From Nocardia salmonicida NBRC 13393 (GTDB lineage Bacteria > Actinomycetota > Actinomycetes > Mycobacteriales > Mycobacteriaceae): 64,000 nucleotides of DNA. The notes under the pieces are model-generated. The model saw only the letters and a list, made by a program, of their open reading frames with translations, did no database searches and was not told the origin of the DNA. The number at the start of each line of letters is the position of its first letter. Position 1 is the stretch's first letter. Location of the stretch: positions 124,001-188,000 of the forward strand of contig NZ_BDBR01000017.1 of assembly GCF_001613085.1 (NCBI RefSeq). Direction: 5' to 3'. This document shows, piece by piece, positions 1 to 8,774 of the stretch. Made by a program: the position numbers and the translations under genes.

Positions 1-1
1 C

Positions 2-667
2 GGCTGGGCCGGCTACGACTTCGTCATCATCGATGCCGAACACACGCTGCTCGACCCGCAAAATCTCGAGAACCTTATCCGCGCAGCGCAGGTCGCGGGC
101 CTTACTCCCCTCCTGCGCGTGGCCCCGCACGACACCGCGACCATGCTGCGCGGACTCGACGCCGGGGTACTCGGCATCGTCGTGCCACACGTGCGCAGTC
201 GCGCGGATGTCGACGCGGCAATTCGGGCCGCCTACTACGCGCCCGTGGGTATGCGCTCACTCGGTAGCGGGCGTGCGGCAGCCTACGGCCTCGACGACCC
301 CGTCGAGCAGTGCCGGCGCAGCAATACCGAAGTCATGCTCATCGCCCTGATCGAAGATGCCGACGCCGTGGACTCGATAGACGACATCCTGCGCGGCGGC
401 GGCGTCGACATGGTCCTGCCCGGCATCGCCGATCTTTCCCAATCTTTGGGTGTGCCTTGGCAACTGCGGCATGAGGCGGTGCAGTCGGCGGTAAAGCGGC
501 TGCACGAGAGCTGCATGACCCACAATGTCGCCTTCTGCGCGCTCGTCCGCACGCCGGAGCGCCACGAGCACTGGCGAGCGGCAGGCGTGCGCGCCTTCAC
601 CTGCGGTGACGTCGCTACTCTCGCCGCTGCCGCCCTGCGCGCGAACCTGACCGATCTGTCGCCCTGA
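2..667 (+). CDS. HpcH/HpaI aldolase/citrate lyase family protein (5' end outside window)
   Basis: The frame is already open at base 2 and ends with TGA at 665-667, so only the last ~221 residues are present. The first residues carry FVIIDAEH, the metal and substrate motif of class II HpaI-type aldolases, followed by an LLRVAPHD strand and an LGIVVPHVRS segment that fit the TIM barrel of the family. These enzymes cleave or form 2-keto-3-deoxy or 4-hydroxy-2-oxo acids by retro-aldol chemistry using a divalent metal. The substrate cannot be told. The gene converges on the L,D-transpeptidase with only ~38 bp between stop codons and has no copper-related feature, so it is probably background chromosome. 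Confidence 0.75.
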   Translation, partial: GWAGYDFVIIDAEHTLLDPQNLENLIRAAQVAGLTPLLRVAPHDTATMLRGLDAGVLGIVVPHVRSRADVDAAIRAAYYAPVGMRSLGSGRAAAYGLDDPVEQCRRSNTEVMLIALIEDADAVDSIDDILRGGGVDMVLPGIADLSQSLGVPWQLRHEAVQSAVKRLHESCMTHNVAFCALVRTPERHEHWRAAGVRAFTCGDVATLAAAALRANLTDLSP

Positions 668-705
668 CCGCCCCGGGTCGTCAGCCTGTACCGGAGGGAG
701 TAGCG

Positions 706-1941
706 CTACCGCAACGCGCTACCTTGCTGCCATTGATCCCACGACACGCTCCAGTCGCCGTTCTGCCACACTTCGAGCGGGGCGCCACCGGTGTTGCGAA
801 CTTCGACTACATCTCCCGGTTGGGAGAAGTTGAAGAACCATTCGGCGTTCGCGGGGCTCAGGTTGAGACAGCCATGCGACACGTTGGTGTTGCCCTGCGC
901 CCAGATGCTGGATTCGAGCGCGTGCAGATAAATGCCATCGGTACTGATCCGGGTGGCCCAGTTGATCGTTTCCTTGTAGCCCAGCCTGGAGTTGACCGGC
1001 AGTCCATACGTCGAGGAGTCCATGATGACCGGGTTGGCCTTGTCCATCACCGTGTAGGTGCCGGGCTGGGTCCAAAATGTGATGGTCGTGCCCGCGACGA
1101 CTTCGCTGCCGCCCATACCCATCGAGGTCGGCATGGTCCGGATGAGGTTGCCATTCTCGTACACCGATATCTCCTTGGTGTTGTCATCGGCGATCGACAC
1201 GCGTGCAGCTCCGACGGTGAAAGTTTCACGGGCATCTTCCTGACCGTAGAGACCTGGCCCGAGCTGGGCGCCGTAAATGTCTGCGGCGACACTGACTTTG
1301 GTGCCTGGCGCCCAATACTGCCGAGGTCGCCAGTGCGCGTTTCGATCGTCGACCCAGTACCACGATCCGTCGGCCGGCGGATCGGCGGTCACCGACAGCC
1401 GTGCCTCAGCAGCGGCTCGATCGGGAATGTCCTCGTCGAAGTGCGCAACGACCACGGTCCCGACACCGTAGCGGCCATCCGAGGCGAAGGACTGCCCACC
1501 CGCGGTGGTCAGATACACCTTGGTCTGATTACGGGGCGTAATGGTCGAGAAGGTCGCTGTCTGCGGCCCGATCCGACCGGTCAAGGTCACTGCCTCGGCT
1601 GTGACCGTATAGGTGCGCCCATAACCGAGCGGTTGCAGCGGCTTCCACATGGATTTATCCGGCGTGAGGACGCCTTCGATCTGAGTGCCCTGTTCGTTTG
1701 TCATGGTGACCGCGGCGAGGATCCCGTCAGAGGCGCTGACCGTGGACCCGTTTCCCGGATCGGCATCGCGAGTTCCGGGTGCCGGCACAATCGAGATCTG
1801 CGCGGACTCAGCGGAATCTCGGGTGTCCGAGGGAGTTGGCGGTGTGACCGAGGGAGCTGACGATGTACAGGCAGCGACCAGGAGAGTCGCTACCGTTGCG
1901 AGGGCGACGATAGCTACCGTCGCCCGGTGGCTTCGTGCCAT
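706..1941 (-). CDS. L,D-transpeptidase lipoprotein (LdtMt2-like, YkuD fold)
   Basis: 411 residues starting at ATG 1941, behind GGAGGAAAA. The N-terminus is a lipoprotein signal (VAAC lipobox). Two Ig-like domains follow, then a YkuD catalytic domain with an upstream His (YLHALESS) and the SHGCLN motif, nucleophile Cys ~358. The C-terminal GDWSVSWDQW segment matches LdtMt2 of M. tuberculosis. The enzyme makes 3->3 peptidoglycan cross-links outside the membrane and resists most beta-lactams other than carbapenems. Two BlaI-like operators (1974-1996 and 2144-2166) lie between it and the divergent serA, so wall cross-linking is probably part of the same regulon as the copper genes further right. 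The frame stays open upstream of this start to 2736, but that part is antisense to serA and is not coding. Confidence 0.92.
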   Translation of the reverse strand: MARSHRATVAIVALATVATLLVAACTSSAPSVTPPTPSDTRDSAESAQISIVPAPGTRDADPGNGSTVSASDGILAAVTMTNEQGTQIEGVLTPDKSMWKPLQPLGYGRTYTVTAEAVTLTGRIGPQTATFSTITPRNQTKVYLTTAGGQSFASDGRYGVGTVVVAHFDEDIPDRAAAEARLSVTADPPADGSWYWVDDRNAHWRPRQYWAPGTKVSVAADIYGAQLGPGLYGQEDARETFTVGAARVSIADDNTKEISVYENGNLIRTMPTSMGMGGSEVVAGTTITFWTQPGTYTVMDKANPVIMDSSTYGLPVNSRLGYKETINWATRISTDGIYLHALESSIWAQGNTNVSHGCLNLSPANAEWFFNFSQPGDVVEVRNTGGAPLEVWQNGDWSVSWDQWQQGSALR

Positions 1942-1973
1942 TTTTCCTCCGTTGTCGCACCCAGGCCGCTTAC

Positions 1974-1996
1974 CTACTATTTGAATCCGTAGTTTA
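1974..1996. promoter_or_regulatory. BlaI/CopY-like operator upstream of the L,D-transpeptidase
   Basis: CTACTATTTGAATCCG followed by TAGT matches the left arm and centre of the island consensus; the right arm is weaker. It starts 33 bp upstream of the transpeptidase ATG. Confidence 0.55.
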
Positions 1997-2143
1997 CCGG
2001 CATTCGTGCATATCAACCGCGCCCACCCATGCACCGAACAGCGCCGACGGACAACACCGACAGCCAAATAGTGACGTCCAGCACCTCTCGAGCCATCGCC
2101 CACCTGCCATTGCAGCCCCCAGTTGCCCCACCAGGCTGCATTA

Positions 2144-2166
2144 CCTACTATTTCGCTACGTAGATA
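2144..2166. promoter_or_regulatory. BlaI/CopY-like operator between ldt and serA
   Basis: CTACTATTTCGCTACG followed by TAGATA is close to the consensus of the ~17 boxes in this window. It lies 65 bp upstream of serA and ~200 bp upstream of the divergent transpeptidase, so it could serve either gene. Confidence 0.65.
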
Positions 2167-2230
2167 CCGGTAGCCGTTCGGCGCCCACCCTCGTGATCGA
2201 TCGAACACCAGCGCAGAGGAGAATCCCACA

Positions 2231-3829
2231 GTGAGCCAAGCAGGCCGTCCTGTAGTTCTGATCGCCGACAAGCTCGCCCAGTCGACCGTCGACGCACTCG
2301 GTGACGGTGTCGAGGTTCGCTGGGTCGACGGACCCGACCGCCCGGCGCTGCTCGCCGCGGTCCCCGAAGCCGACGCGATTCTCGTGCGCTCCGCCACCAC
2401 CGTCGACGCCGAGGTGCTCGACGCGGGCAAGAAGCTGCAGATCGTGGCCCGCGCCGGTGTCGGCCTCGACAATGTCGACGTGCCCGCCGCCACCGAGCGT
2501 GGCGTGATGGTTGTCAACGCGCCGACTTCCAACATCCACACCGCCGCCGAGCACGCCGTCACGCTGCTGCTCTCGGCCGCGCGCCAGATTCCGGCCGCCG
2601 ACGCCACGCTGCGTGCGAAGACCTGGCAGCGCAGCAAGTTCAACGGTGTCGAAATCCTCGGCAAGACCGTCGGTGTGATCGGCCTCGGCCGCATCGGCCA
2701 GCTGTTCGCGCAGCGTCTGGCGGCGTTCGAGACCAAGATCGTCGCCTACGACCCCTACACCTCGCCCGCGCGCGCCGCCCAGCTCGGCATCGAGCTGCTG
2801 ACCCTGGACGAGGTGCTCGAGCGCGCCGACTTCATCTCCATCCACCTGCCCAAGACGCCCGAGACCAAGGGCATGCTCAACGCCGAGACCCTGGCCAAGA
2901 CCAAGCCGGGCGTCATCATCGTCAACGCCGCGCGTGGTGGGCTGATCGACGAGCAGGCACTCGCCGACGCCATCAAGTCCGGCCACGTGCGCGCCGCCGG
3001 TCTGGACGTGTTCGAGACCGAGCCGTGCACCGATTCGCCGCTGTTCGACCTCCCGCAGGTCGTCGTGACCCCGCACCTCGGTGCGTCCACGTCGGAGGCG
3101 CAGGACCGCGCGGGCACCGATGTCGCCAAGTCGGTGCTGCTGGCACTGGCCGGTGAGTTCGTGCCGGGTGCGGTGAACGTCACCGGTGGTGCCGTGAACG
3201 ACGAGGTCGCCCCCTGGCTGGACGTCGTCCGCAAGCAGGGCGCGCTGCTGGGTGCCATCGCCAACGAGCTGCCCGTCAGCGTCGAGGTGCAGGTTCGCGG
3301 CGAGCTGTCCGCGCAGGACGTGGCCGTGCTGGAGCTGTCGGCGCTGCGCGGTGTGTTCTCGGCGCTGGTCGAGGACCAGGTCACCTTCGTCAACGCGCCC
3401 GCGCTGGCCAAGGAGCGTGGCATCACCACCACCGTCACCACCGCCACCGAGAGCCCGACCCATCGCAGCGTCGTCGACCTGCGCGCCGTGTTCGGCGACG
3501 GTTCGACCCTGAACGTGGCAGGCACGCTGACCGAGCCGAACCTGGTCGAGAAGATCGTCAACATCAACGGCCGCAACTACGACATGCGCGCCGAGGGCCT
3601 GAACCTGGCCATCCTCAACTACGAGGACCGCCCGGGACAGTTGGGTTACATCGGAACGGTTCTCGGCCAGGCCGGAGTCGACATCAAGGCTGCCCAGTTG
3701 GCACAGGATGTCGATGCCGCAGGTGCCACCGTTGTCCTGCGGGTCGACAAGGAGGTGTCCGTGGAAACGAGAGCGTGGATCGAGAAGGTAGTCGGCGCCG
3801 CCAAGGTCGTCTTGGTCGACCTGGCCTGA
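2231..3829 (+). CDS. serA: D-3-phosphoglycerate dehydrogenase
   Basis: 532 residues from GTG 2231 behind AGAGGAGA. The enzyme oxidises 3-phosphoglycerate to 3-phosphohydroxypyruvate with NAD+, the first step of serine synthesis. An N-terminal substrate domain is followed by the NAD-binding fold with GLGRIG and the RGGLIDE and TPHLGAST active-site segments. An ASB-type intervening domain and a C-terminal ACT domain (NYEDRPGQLGYIGTVL) complete the long actinobacterial form that serine inhibits. It stands alone, preceded by a BlaI-like box, which is unusual for a housekeeping amino-acid gene. A decayed copy of its ACT domain lies near 16.8-17.0 kb. Confidence 0.95.
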   Translation: MSQAGRPVVLIADKLAQSTVDALGDGVEVRWVDGPDRPALLAAVPEADAILVRSATTVDAEVLDAGKKLQIVARAGVGLDNVDVPAATERGVMVVNAPTSNIHTAAEHAVTLLLSAARQIPAADATLRAKTWQRSKFNGVEILGKTVGVIGLGRIGQLFAQRLAAFETKIVAYDPYTSPARAAQLGIELLTLDEVLERADFISIHLPKTPETKGMLNAETLAKTKPGVIIVNAARGGLIDEQALADAIKSGHVRAAGLDVFETEPCTDSPLFDLPQVVVTPHLGASTSEAQDRAGTDVAKSVLLALAGEFVPGAVNVTGGAVNDEVAPWLDVVRKQGALLGAIANELPVSVEVQVRGELSAQDVAVLELSALRGVFSALVEDQVTFVNAPALAKERGITTTVTTATESPTHRSVVDLRAVFGDGSTLNVAGTLTEPNLVEKIVNINGRNYDMRAEGLNLAILNYEDRPGQLGYIGTVLGQAGVDIKAAQLAQDVDAAGATVVLRVDKEVSVETRAWIEKVVGAAKVVLVDLA

Positions 3830-3940
3830 TCTCACCGGCAATCCACCTGTACCAGCATCGAAACGACGCGCCCTCGACAAAGCTTTCACGGGAACTGTCG
3901 ACACAAGGCGTAGCGTGACGCGCAGTTTCGCATCCACAGC

Positions 3941-3974
3941 GATCTGTCCCCGTTGCATACAACGGGGACAGATC
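3941..3974 (+). terminator. Perfect 15-bp hairpin downstream of serA
   Basis: GATCTGTCCCCGTTG at 3941-3955 pairs perfectly with CAACGGGGACAGATC at 3960-3974 across a CATA loop, ~110 bp after the serA stop. There is no long T run, so it may be a Rho-independent-like terminator or simply a stable mRNA 3' end. Confidence 0.5.
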
Positions 3975-4074
3975 CTGTCGGTACCGGCACGATGCATCCG
4001 GGGCAGACGGTCGGCGTGAACGCCTTCATGCCGGGTATGCGTGTCGCAGGGGCATCAACTGAGGAGGCATACCG

Positions 4075-4554
4075 ATGATTACTCAGCTCGCTCGACTCGC
4101 CGTATCCGCTGCGCTGGCGTCCGCCGCGATAGCCGCGGGTGCTGGACAGGCCGCCGCTGATCCGGGCTCGGTCTCGATCGACGGCAATATGCAAGTACTG
4201 GGGATGAACGTGCTCCACATCGACGCCCAAGGCACGGGCGACGGCCCGGCGACGGGCACCTACGTCGCGAGCGGACGGATCGGGAATATGCCGCTACCGG
4301 TCCGCGTGACCGGCCCGGTGACCTGTCTGACGATCAACGGAAACACCGTCTCGCTGATCTACCCGATCACAACGGCCGAACCGGTCATGATGTTCGCACC
4401 GGACTCTATGGCCATCCAGATCACCGTCACCAAGGGCGTCAACGGGGAGCCGAATCGGATCGGCTACGGAGTGCCGATGCCGACTACCAGCTTCCGCGGC
4501 TGCCAGCCTGGTCCGACACCATTGATCTTCGACGGGATCATCGACATCAACTGA
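4075..4554 (+). CDS. Small secreted protein of unknown function
   Basis: 159 residues with a Sec signal peptide (cleavage likely after GQAAA) and a mature beta-rich domain with two cysteines (TCLTING and FRGCQPG) that could form one disulfide. It resembles the many short exported proteins of Nocardia and mycobacteria, but I do not recognise a named family. ATG 4075 follows GAGGAGG at close spacing. A decayed copy of its last third lies at 5884-6052 in front of the copper ATPase, showing that this gene and the ATPase 3' end were once duplicated together. No BlaI-like box was found in front of it. Confidence 0.7.
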   Translation: MITQLARLAVSAALASAAIAAGAGQAAADPGSVSIDGNMQVLGMNVLHIDAQGTGDGPATGTYVASGRIGNMPLPVRVTGPVTCLTINGNTVSLIYPITTAEPVMMFAPDSMAIQITVTKGVNGEPNRIGYGVPMPTTSFRGCQPGPTPLIFDGIIDIN

Positions 4555-4796
4555 CTCGACGCCAACTCGACTCCGATTCAGCGCACCTGGGTCAGGTCCC
4601 CAAGTGCGCCGCTGGGAGCGACGAATCGAGGGCCGGGTCAGTGTGTGAGACCGCCCCCGGCACGGCGTTGCAATAGGTCGGTGCTGTCGGTGCTCGTCTG
4701 TCAACTGTTGTTGGAGCGGAAGCTGCGCAGGCGAAGGCTGTGGCTCACCACAAATACCGACGAGAACGCCATCGCGGCACCCGCCAGCATGGGGTT
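4318..4796. repeat. Segmental duplication, copy 1 (secreted gene tail + ATPase tail)
   Basis: This stretch matches 5884-6283: the 3' third of the secreted-protein gene, its 3' flank (CGACTCCGATTCAGCGC...GACGAATCGAG) and the last ~33 codons of a copper ATPase on the minus strand. Similarity stops abruptly at CATGGGGTT, near 4796. Confidence 0.7.
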
Positions 4797-4797
4797 G
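4701..4797 (-). pseudogene. 3' fragment of a copper P-type ATPase
   Basis: On the minus strand this encodes MLAGAAMAFSSVFVVSHSLR and a tail ending FRSNNS, the same C-terminus as the intact ATPase at 6185-8440 with a few substitutions. Everything upstream of it is missing, so it is a relic of the segmental duplication. The frame runs on upstream to 5015, but that extension has no ATPase similarity. Confidence 0.75.
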
Positions 4798-4932
4798 CGG
4801 ATGAGGCTGGTTGTGCGTGGCTGAGTGGCCGAGGAGGTTGATCCGCGCCGGTGGAGACTGGGTTCGTATTCGGCCGGGTCAGCCGGAGTTTGCAGGGGTA
4901 GGATTGTTAATCCGAGGCAACAGGAGTTGACG

Positions 4933-5289
4933 ATGTCAATACGCGCCGCCAGACCAACGATGGTCCGGACTGCTGTGATCGCTGTGGCGGTGGGCGCCGC
5001 GACGTTCTTCGGCACGGCCGGTCAAGCACTCGCCGACGTCGAACCCGGCGCCTACACGTCCACGACGTGGTCGTCTGGCATCGTGCTCCTGCAACGTGAC
5101 GCGCGCGTCGAGGGCGGGGAGCTGGTCCTGATCGGGCGTTACCCAATCCATTCGACACCCGACGGTGGTTACGTGGACCTGTTTCCCGGCCACCGCGTCG
5201 TACTGATCAGCGACGGACACGGCGGGTACACGGGCCCGGCGTATTTCGGCGACGTGGTGGTCGGCGCCATCACGCTGACGCCCCGCTGA
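4933..5289 (+). CDS. Small secreted protein of unknown function
   Basis: 118 residues from ATG 4933, six bases after CAGGAG. A Sec signal peptide (AVIAVAVGAATFF, cleavage after GQALA) is followed by an ~80-residue acidic, glycine-rich beta domain without cysteines. I recognise no family. It lies inside the scar between the two duplicated blocks, so it may have arrived with the rearrangement. A longer frame from 4825 has no better start signal. Confidence 0.6.
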   Translation: MSIRAARPTMVRTAVIAVAVGAATFFGTAGQALADVEPGAYTSTTWSSGIVLLQRDARVEGGELVLIGRYPIHSTPDGGYVDLFPGHRVVLISDGHGGYTGPAYFGDVVVGAITLTPR

Positions 5290-5439
5290 CCGATCGATCA
5301 CCGATCTCTGATGTGGGATATAGGGGTCGCTTCCTTGACTATCTGATGCTGCATGAGGGTTATGTCGATGCAATCCAGGTCTGACCCGCTCATAGTCCCC
5401 CCAGCAATCACGGAAGTCAGGGTGCTCGGCGGGCTCGGG

Positions 5440-5800
5440 GCTCGGGTTCGGATAGCGGCGTAGGTGGATCAGTCCGCGGCCAGGAGCGAGGCGCGTGCTG
5501 CGGCGCCTCGGGTCGCGGCCGACGAGGTCGGCGATGTCGCGTGCGGGGATCTTCCGTAGTAGTTCGTTGAACGCCGCGACCTGGCCGCGGCGCCGGTCAC
5601 GCCGAGGCGGCGAACCCGTTGCCGGAGTCTGGTGGTGCTGATCGCGCGGTTCGGCCCGCCGCTCCGAGAACAACCAGGGTGATGCGGGATCTGCGGCAGT
5701 TCCGATGTCGCGGAGCTGGCTGATCAGTTCGGTGATGAGACTGCCCAAGGGCTTGGGCATCAGCATATTTCCTCGGTGATCCACAGGACGACCTGATCGT
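5440..5800 (-). pseudogene. Decayed tyrosine recombinase/integrase fragment
   Basis: The minus-strand translation contains DPASPWLFSERRAEP, then after a frame-disturbed stretch AAFNELLRKIPARDIADLVG and GRGLIHLRRY. Actinobacterial XerC/phage-type integrases have a similar order: SPWLFPG...L...LR, a LLQLA..LP..VLADLLG helix, and a closing W..Y segment. The catalytic R..H.R set is not recoverable. It sits between the two duplicated blocks, consistent with an old integration or excision event. Confidence 0.45.
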
Positions 5801-5883
5801 CGCGGGTGCTCACCTCGTCCAGCCGGATCTGTGTGATGCGGGTGGCGGGCTGGCGTAGAGCAGGACGAGCAGACCATGACGCG

Positions 5884-6283
5884 GTGACTTGTCTGACGGT
5901 CAGCGGGACAAGCCGTCTCGCTGATCTATCAGATCACGACCGCCGAGACGGTCATGGTGTTCGCGCCGGACTCTATGGCTATGGCGTCCCGATGCCGCCA
6001 GCTTCCGAGGAAGCCAACCGGATCCGACACCGCTGATCTTCGACGTCAGCTGACCGACGCTCAATCGACTCCGATTCAGCGCGCCTGATCAGGACGCCAT
6101 GTGCACCACTGGGAGGGACGAATCGAGGCTCCGGGTCAGTATGCGACGCCCGGGGAGAGGTTGCAATAGGTCGGTGCTCGTATGTCAGCTGTTGTTGGAG
6201 CGGAAACGGCGCAAGCGCAGGCTGTTGCTCACCACGAATACCGACGAGAACGCCATCGCGGCACCCGCCAGCATGGGGTTCAG
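5884..6283. repeat. Segmental duplication, copy 2
   Basis: A diverged copy of 4318-4796. The secreted-protein portion (5884-6052) has an internal ~100-bp deletion and no start, so it is a pseudogene tail. The ATPase portion is the intact 3' end of the gene at 6185-8440. Confidence 0.7.
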
Positions 6284-8440
6284 CAGGCCCGCCATGGCCA
6301 GCGGCAAGGCGGCAACGTTGTAGGCGAATGCCCAGAACAGGTTGCCTTTGATAGTGCCGAGCGTCTTGCGGGACAACCGGATCGCGTCCGCCGCAGCCCG
6401 CAGGTCGCCCCGGACCAATGTCAGGTCGCTGGCCTCGATCGCCACGTCGGTGCCGGTGCCCATGGCCAGGCCGAGGTCGGCCTGGGCCAATGCCGCCGCG
6501 TCGTTGACGCCGTCGCCGACCATGGCGACGACCTTGCCCTGCGCCTGCAGCTTCTTGATGACATCGACCTTCTCGCGCGGCAGCACCTCGGCGATCACCT
6601 GCTCGATGCCGACCTCGTCACCGATGGCCCGCGCCGCGGCAGCGTTGTCGCCGGTCAGCAACATCGGTGTCAGTCCCAGCGCACGCAGTTGTGTAATCGC
6701 TTCGGCGGAGGTCGGTTTCACCGTATCGGCGACTACCAGGACACCGCGAGCCTTCCCGTCCCAGGCCACCGCGACGGCGGTCTTCCCCTCGGATTCGGCA
6801 GCGGCCATGGCTTGCGCCAAGTCCGATCCGAGGCTTTGCTCATGCTCGGCTAGCAGTTGGCGACGCCCGACGACAACCGCGTGGCCATCGACGACACCGC
6901 GCACACCCAGGCCCTCGACGTTGGCGAAGCCCTGCACCGGTTCGAGATCGCCGACCTTGTCCCGGGCGCCCTTGGCGATCGCCTGCGCGATCGGGTGCTC
7001 GGAGGAATCCTCCAGCGCCCCTGCCAGTTCCAGGATCTGCAGCTCGTCCTCGCCGTCGGCGGCGTACACCGTCAGCAGGCTCATCTTGCCGGTGGTGACG
7101 GTCCCGGTCTTGTCCAGCACCACGGTGTCGACCCGCCGGGTCGATTCCAGCACCTCCGGGCCCTTGATGAGGACGCCCATCTGCGCACCACGGCCGGTAC
7201 CGACCATCAGCGCGGTGGGCGTAGCCAAGCCGAGGGCGCAGGGACAGGCGATGATCAGCACGGCGACCGCGGCGGTGAAGGCCGCAGCGACAGAACCTCC
7301 GGTACCGAGCCAGAACCCCAGGGCCACCACCGACAGAGCGATCACGACGGGTACGAAAATGCCGGAGATCTTGTCGGCCAGACGCTGCGCCTGAGCCTTG
7401 CCGTTCTGAGCCTCCTCCACCAGCTTGGCCATCTGGGCCAGCTGCGTGTCAGAGCCGACACGGCTCGTACGCACCACGACCCGGCCGCCGACATTGACGG
7501 TAGCGCCGACCACCGCGTCATCGACGCCCACCTCCACGGGCACCGACTCACCCGTCAGCATCGAGGCGTCGACCGCCGACGAACCTTCCACGACAACACC
7601 GTCGGTGGCGACCTTCTCGCCGGGGCGCACGACGAACAGATCGCCCACCGCGAGCTGATCGGCGGGTATGCGCTCCTCTTTACCGTCGCGCAGCACCGAT
7701 ACTTCTTTGGCACCGAGCTCCAACAGCGCTCGCAGCGCGGCACCGGCCTGCCGCTTGGATCTGGCCTCGAAATAGCGTCCGGCGAGGATGAAGGTGGTGA
7801 CCCCGGCTGCCACCTCCAGATAAATGTTGCCGGCGCCGCCGTCGCGGGCGATGGTCAGTTGGAATGGATGCGTCATTCCCGGCATACCAGCGGTCCCCCA
7901 GAACAGTGCATACAGCGACCAGCCCAGCGCGGCGAGCGTGCCGATGGAGATGAGCGTGTCCATCGTGGCGGTGGCATGACGCAGATTGGTCCAGGCGGCC
8001 CGGTGGAACGGCAACGCACCCCAGATCACTACCGGCGCGGCCAGTGTCAGCGACAGCCACTGCCAGTTGGTGAACTGCAGTACCGGAATCATCGCCATAG
8101 CGATCACCGGCACCGTGAGGACCAGCGAGATGAGCAGACGTTGACGTAGTGAGGCTGTCGGATCATCGCCTTCGGTAGCAGGTGCTGAGGCGGCACCTTT
8201 ATCAATCTTCGAGACCGGGAGCGCGGCCGTGTAACCGGCTTCCTCAACCGTGGCGACCAGGTTCTCGGGCGTGAGGTCGCCGGAGTATTCCACGCGCGCC
8301 TTCTCTGTGGCGTAGTTGACCGTGGCGGTCACGCCGTCGAGCTTGTTCAGTTTCTTCTCGATGCGATTGGCGCACGACGCGCAGGTCATGCCACCGATCG
8401 ACAACTCGATCCGGTTAGACGGTTGGGTCGTGGTGGCCAT
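6185..8440 (-). CDS. Copper-exporting P1B-type ATPase
   Basis: 751 residues. One N-terminal heavy-metal domain (GMTCASC, Cys20 and Cys23) precedes the membrane segments. All P1B-1 motifs are visible: TGES in the actuator domain, the CPC ion-path motif in ACPCALGLATP, phosphorylation site DKTGT, SEHP nucleotide-site motif and GDGVND. It should export Cu(I) across the plasma membrane using ATP. The small copZ-like gene lies immediately upstream, and the pair is preceded by a CsoR-like operator (8756-8774). A close paralogue lies at 35249-37501. Most of the two sequences align without gaps, so they arose by duplication or share a recent ancestor. Confidence 0.93.
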   Translation of the reverse strand: MATTTQPSNRIELSIGGMTCASCANRIEKKLNKLDGVTATVNYATEKARVEYSGDLTPENLVATVEEAGYTAALPVSKIDKGAASAPATEGDDPTASLRQRLLISLVLTVPVIAMAMIPVLQFTNWQWLSLTLAAPVVIWGALPFHRAAWTNLRHATATMDTLISIGTLAALGWSLYALFWGTAGMPGMTHPFQLTIARDGGAGNIYLEVAAGVTTFILAGRYFEARSKRQAGAALRALLELGAKEVSVLRDGKEERIPADQLAVGDLFVVRPGEKVATDGVVVEGSSAVDASMLTGESVPVEVGVDDAVVGATVNVGGRVVVRTSRVGSDTQLAQMAKLVEEAQNGKAQAQRLADKISGIFVPVVIALSVVALGFWLGTGGSVAAAFTAAVAVLIIACPCALGLATPTALMVGTGRGAQMGVLIKGPEVLESTRRVDTVVLDKTGTVTTGKMSLLTVYAADGEDELQILELAGALEDSSEHPIAQAIAKGARDKVGDLEPVQGFANVEGLGVRGVVDGHAVVVGRRQLLAEHEQSLGSDLAQAMAAAESEGKTAVAVAWDGKARGVLVVADTVKPTSAEAITQLRALGLTPMLLTGDNAAAARAIGDEVGIEQVIAEVLPREKVDVIKKLQAQGKVVAMVGDGVNDAAALAQADLGLAMGTGTDVAIEASDLTLVRGDLRAAADAIRLSRKTLGTIKGNLFWAFAYNVAALPLAMAGLLNPMLAGAAMAFSSVFVVSNSLRLRRFRSNNS

Positions 8441-8706
8441 CGCTGACTCCGATCCGTACTGGGATGAATCTGACTACAGGTAATAAGGTCGAGGGTTCGG
8501 TCATTCCGCAAGCTGATAGCCAGCCTCGCCACGGCTGCGGCGATTGCGCTGCGGTCTACCACGCCCGCCGCGTCGACGGTCACGCGCCCGCTGGCGAAGT
8601 CGGCCTCCACTGCGGTGACCCCCGCAATCTTGCCGACTTCTTTGTTCACCGAATTCGCACAGCAGCTGCAGGTCATTCCGGTCACGGTCACAGTGGTTGT
8701 GCTCAT
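8386..8706 (-). CDS. copZ: CopZ-like heavy-metal-associated protein, apparently frameshifted at its 3' end
   Basis: ATG 8706 follows AGGAGG. The first ~60 residues form a metallochaperone domain with GMTCSCC. The normal C-terminus of the family (AEAGYQLAE, stop) is found one frame away, ending with TGA at 8501-8503. In the given sequence one base is missing near 8525, so translation runs on to 8386 and overlaps the ATPase start. Either the gene carries a real one-base deletion or the read has an error in a GC run. Intact, it would be a ~68-residue Cu(I) carrier delivering to the ATPase. Confidence 0.75.
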   Translation of the reverse strand: MSTTTVTVTGMTCSCCANSVNKEVGKIAGVTAVEADFASGRVTVDAAGVVDRSAIAAAVARLAISLRNDRTLDLITCSQIHPSTDRSQRWPPRPNRLTGSSCRSVA

Positions 8707-8755
8707 ATCAATCCTCCTGATGTCGCGCGGTCACCTCAGCCCGCCTGACCACGAA

Positions 8756-8774
8756 TATACCCCCCTTGGGTATC
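8756..8774. promoter_or_regulatory. CsoR-like operator upstream of copZ-copA
   Basis: ATACCCCCCTTGGGTAT is a near-palindrome of the kind bound by Cu(I)-sensing CsoR/RicR repressors, ~50 bp upstream of the copZ ATG. No csoR gene is present in this window. Confidence 0.6.

Noticed and set aside
1942..2736. Long minus-strand frame continuing upstream of the L,D-transpeptidase
   Set aside because: It is antisense to serA, has low-complexity Ser/Thr/Ala content, and the real start has a strong ribosome binding site and lipoprotein signal.
2156..3997. 613-residue minus-strand frame over serA
   Set aside because: Gly/Asp/His-rich composition of an antisense shadow of a GC-rich gene; no family likeness.
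4805..4880. tRNA-Ser-like string (GGCTGAGTGGCCGAGG and GGGTTCGTATTC)
   Set aside because: No acceptor stem or complete cloverleaf could be drawn; at most a decayed fragment near the duplication scar.
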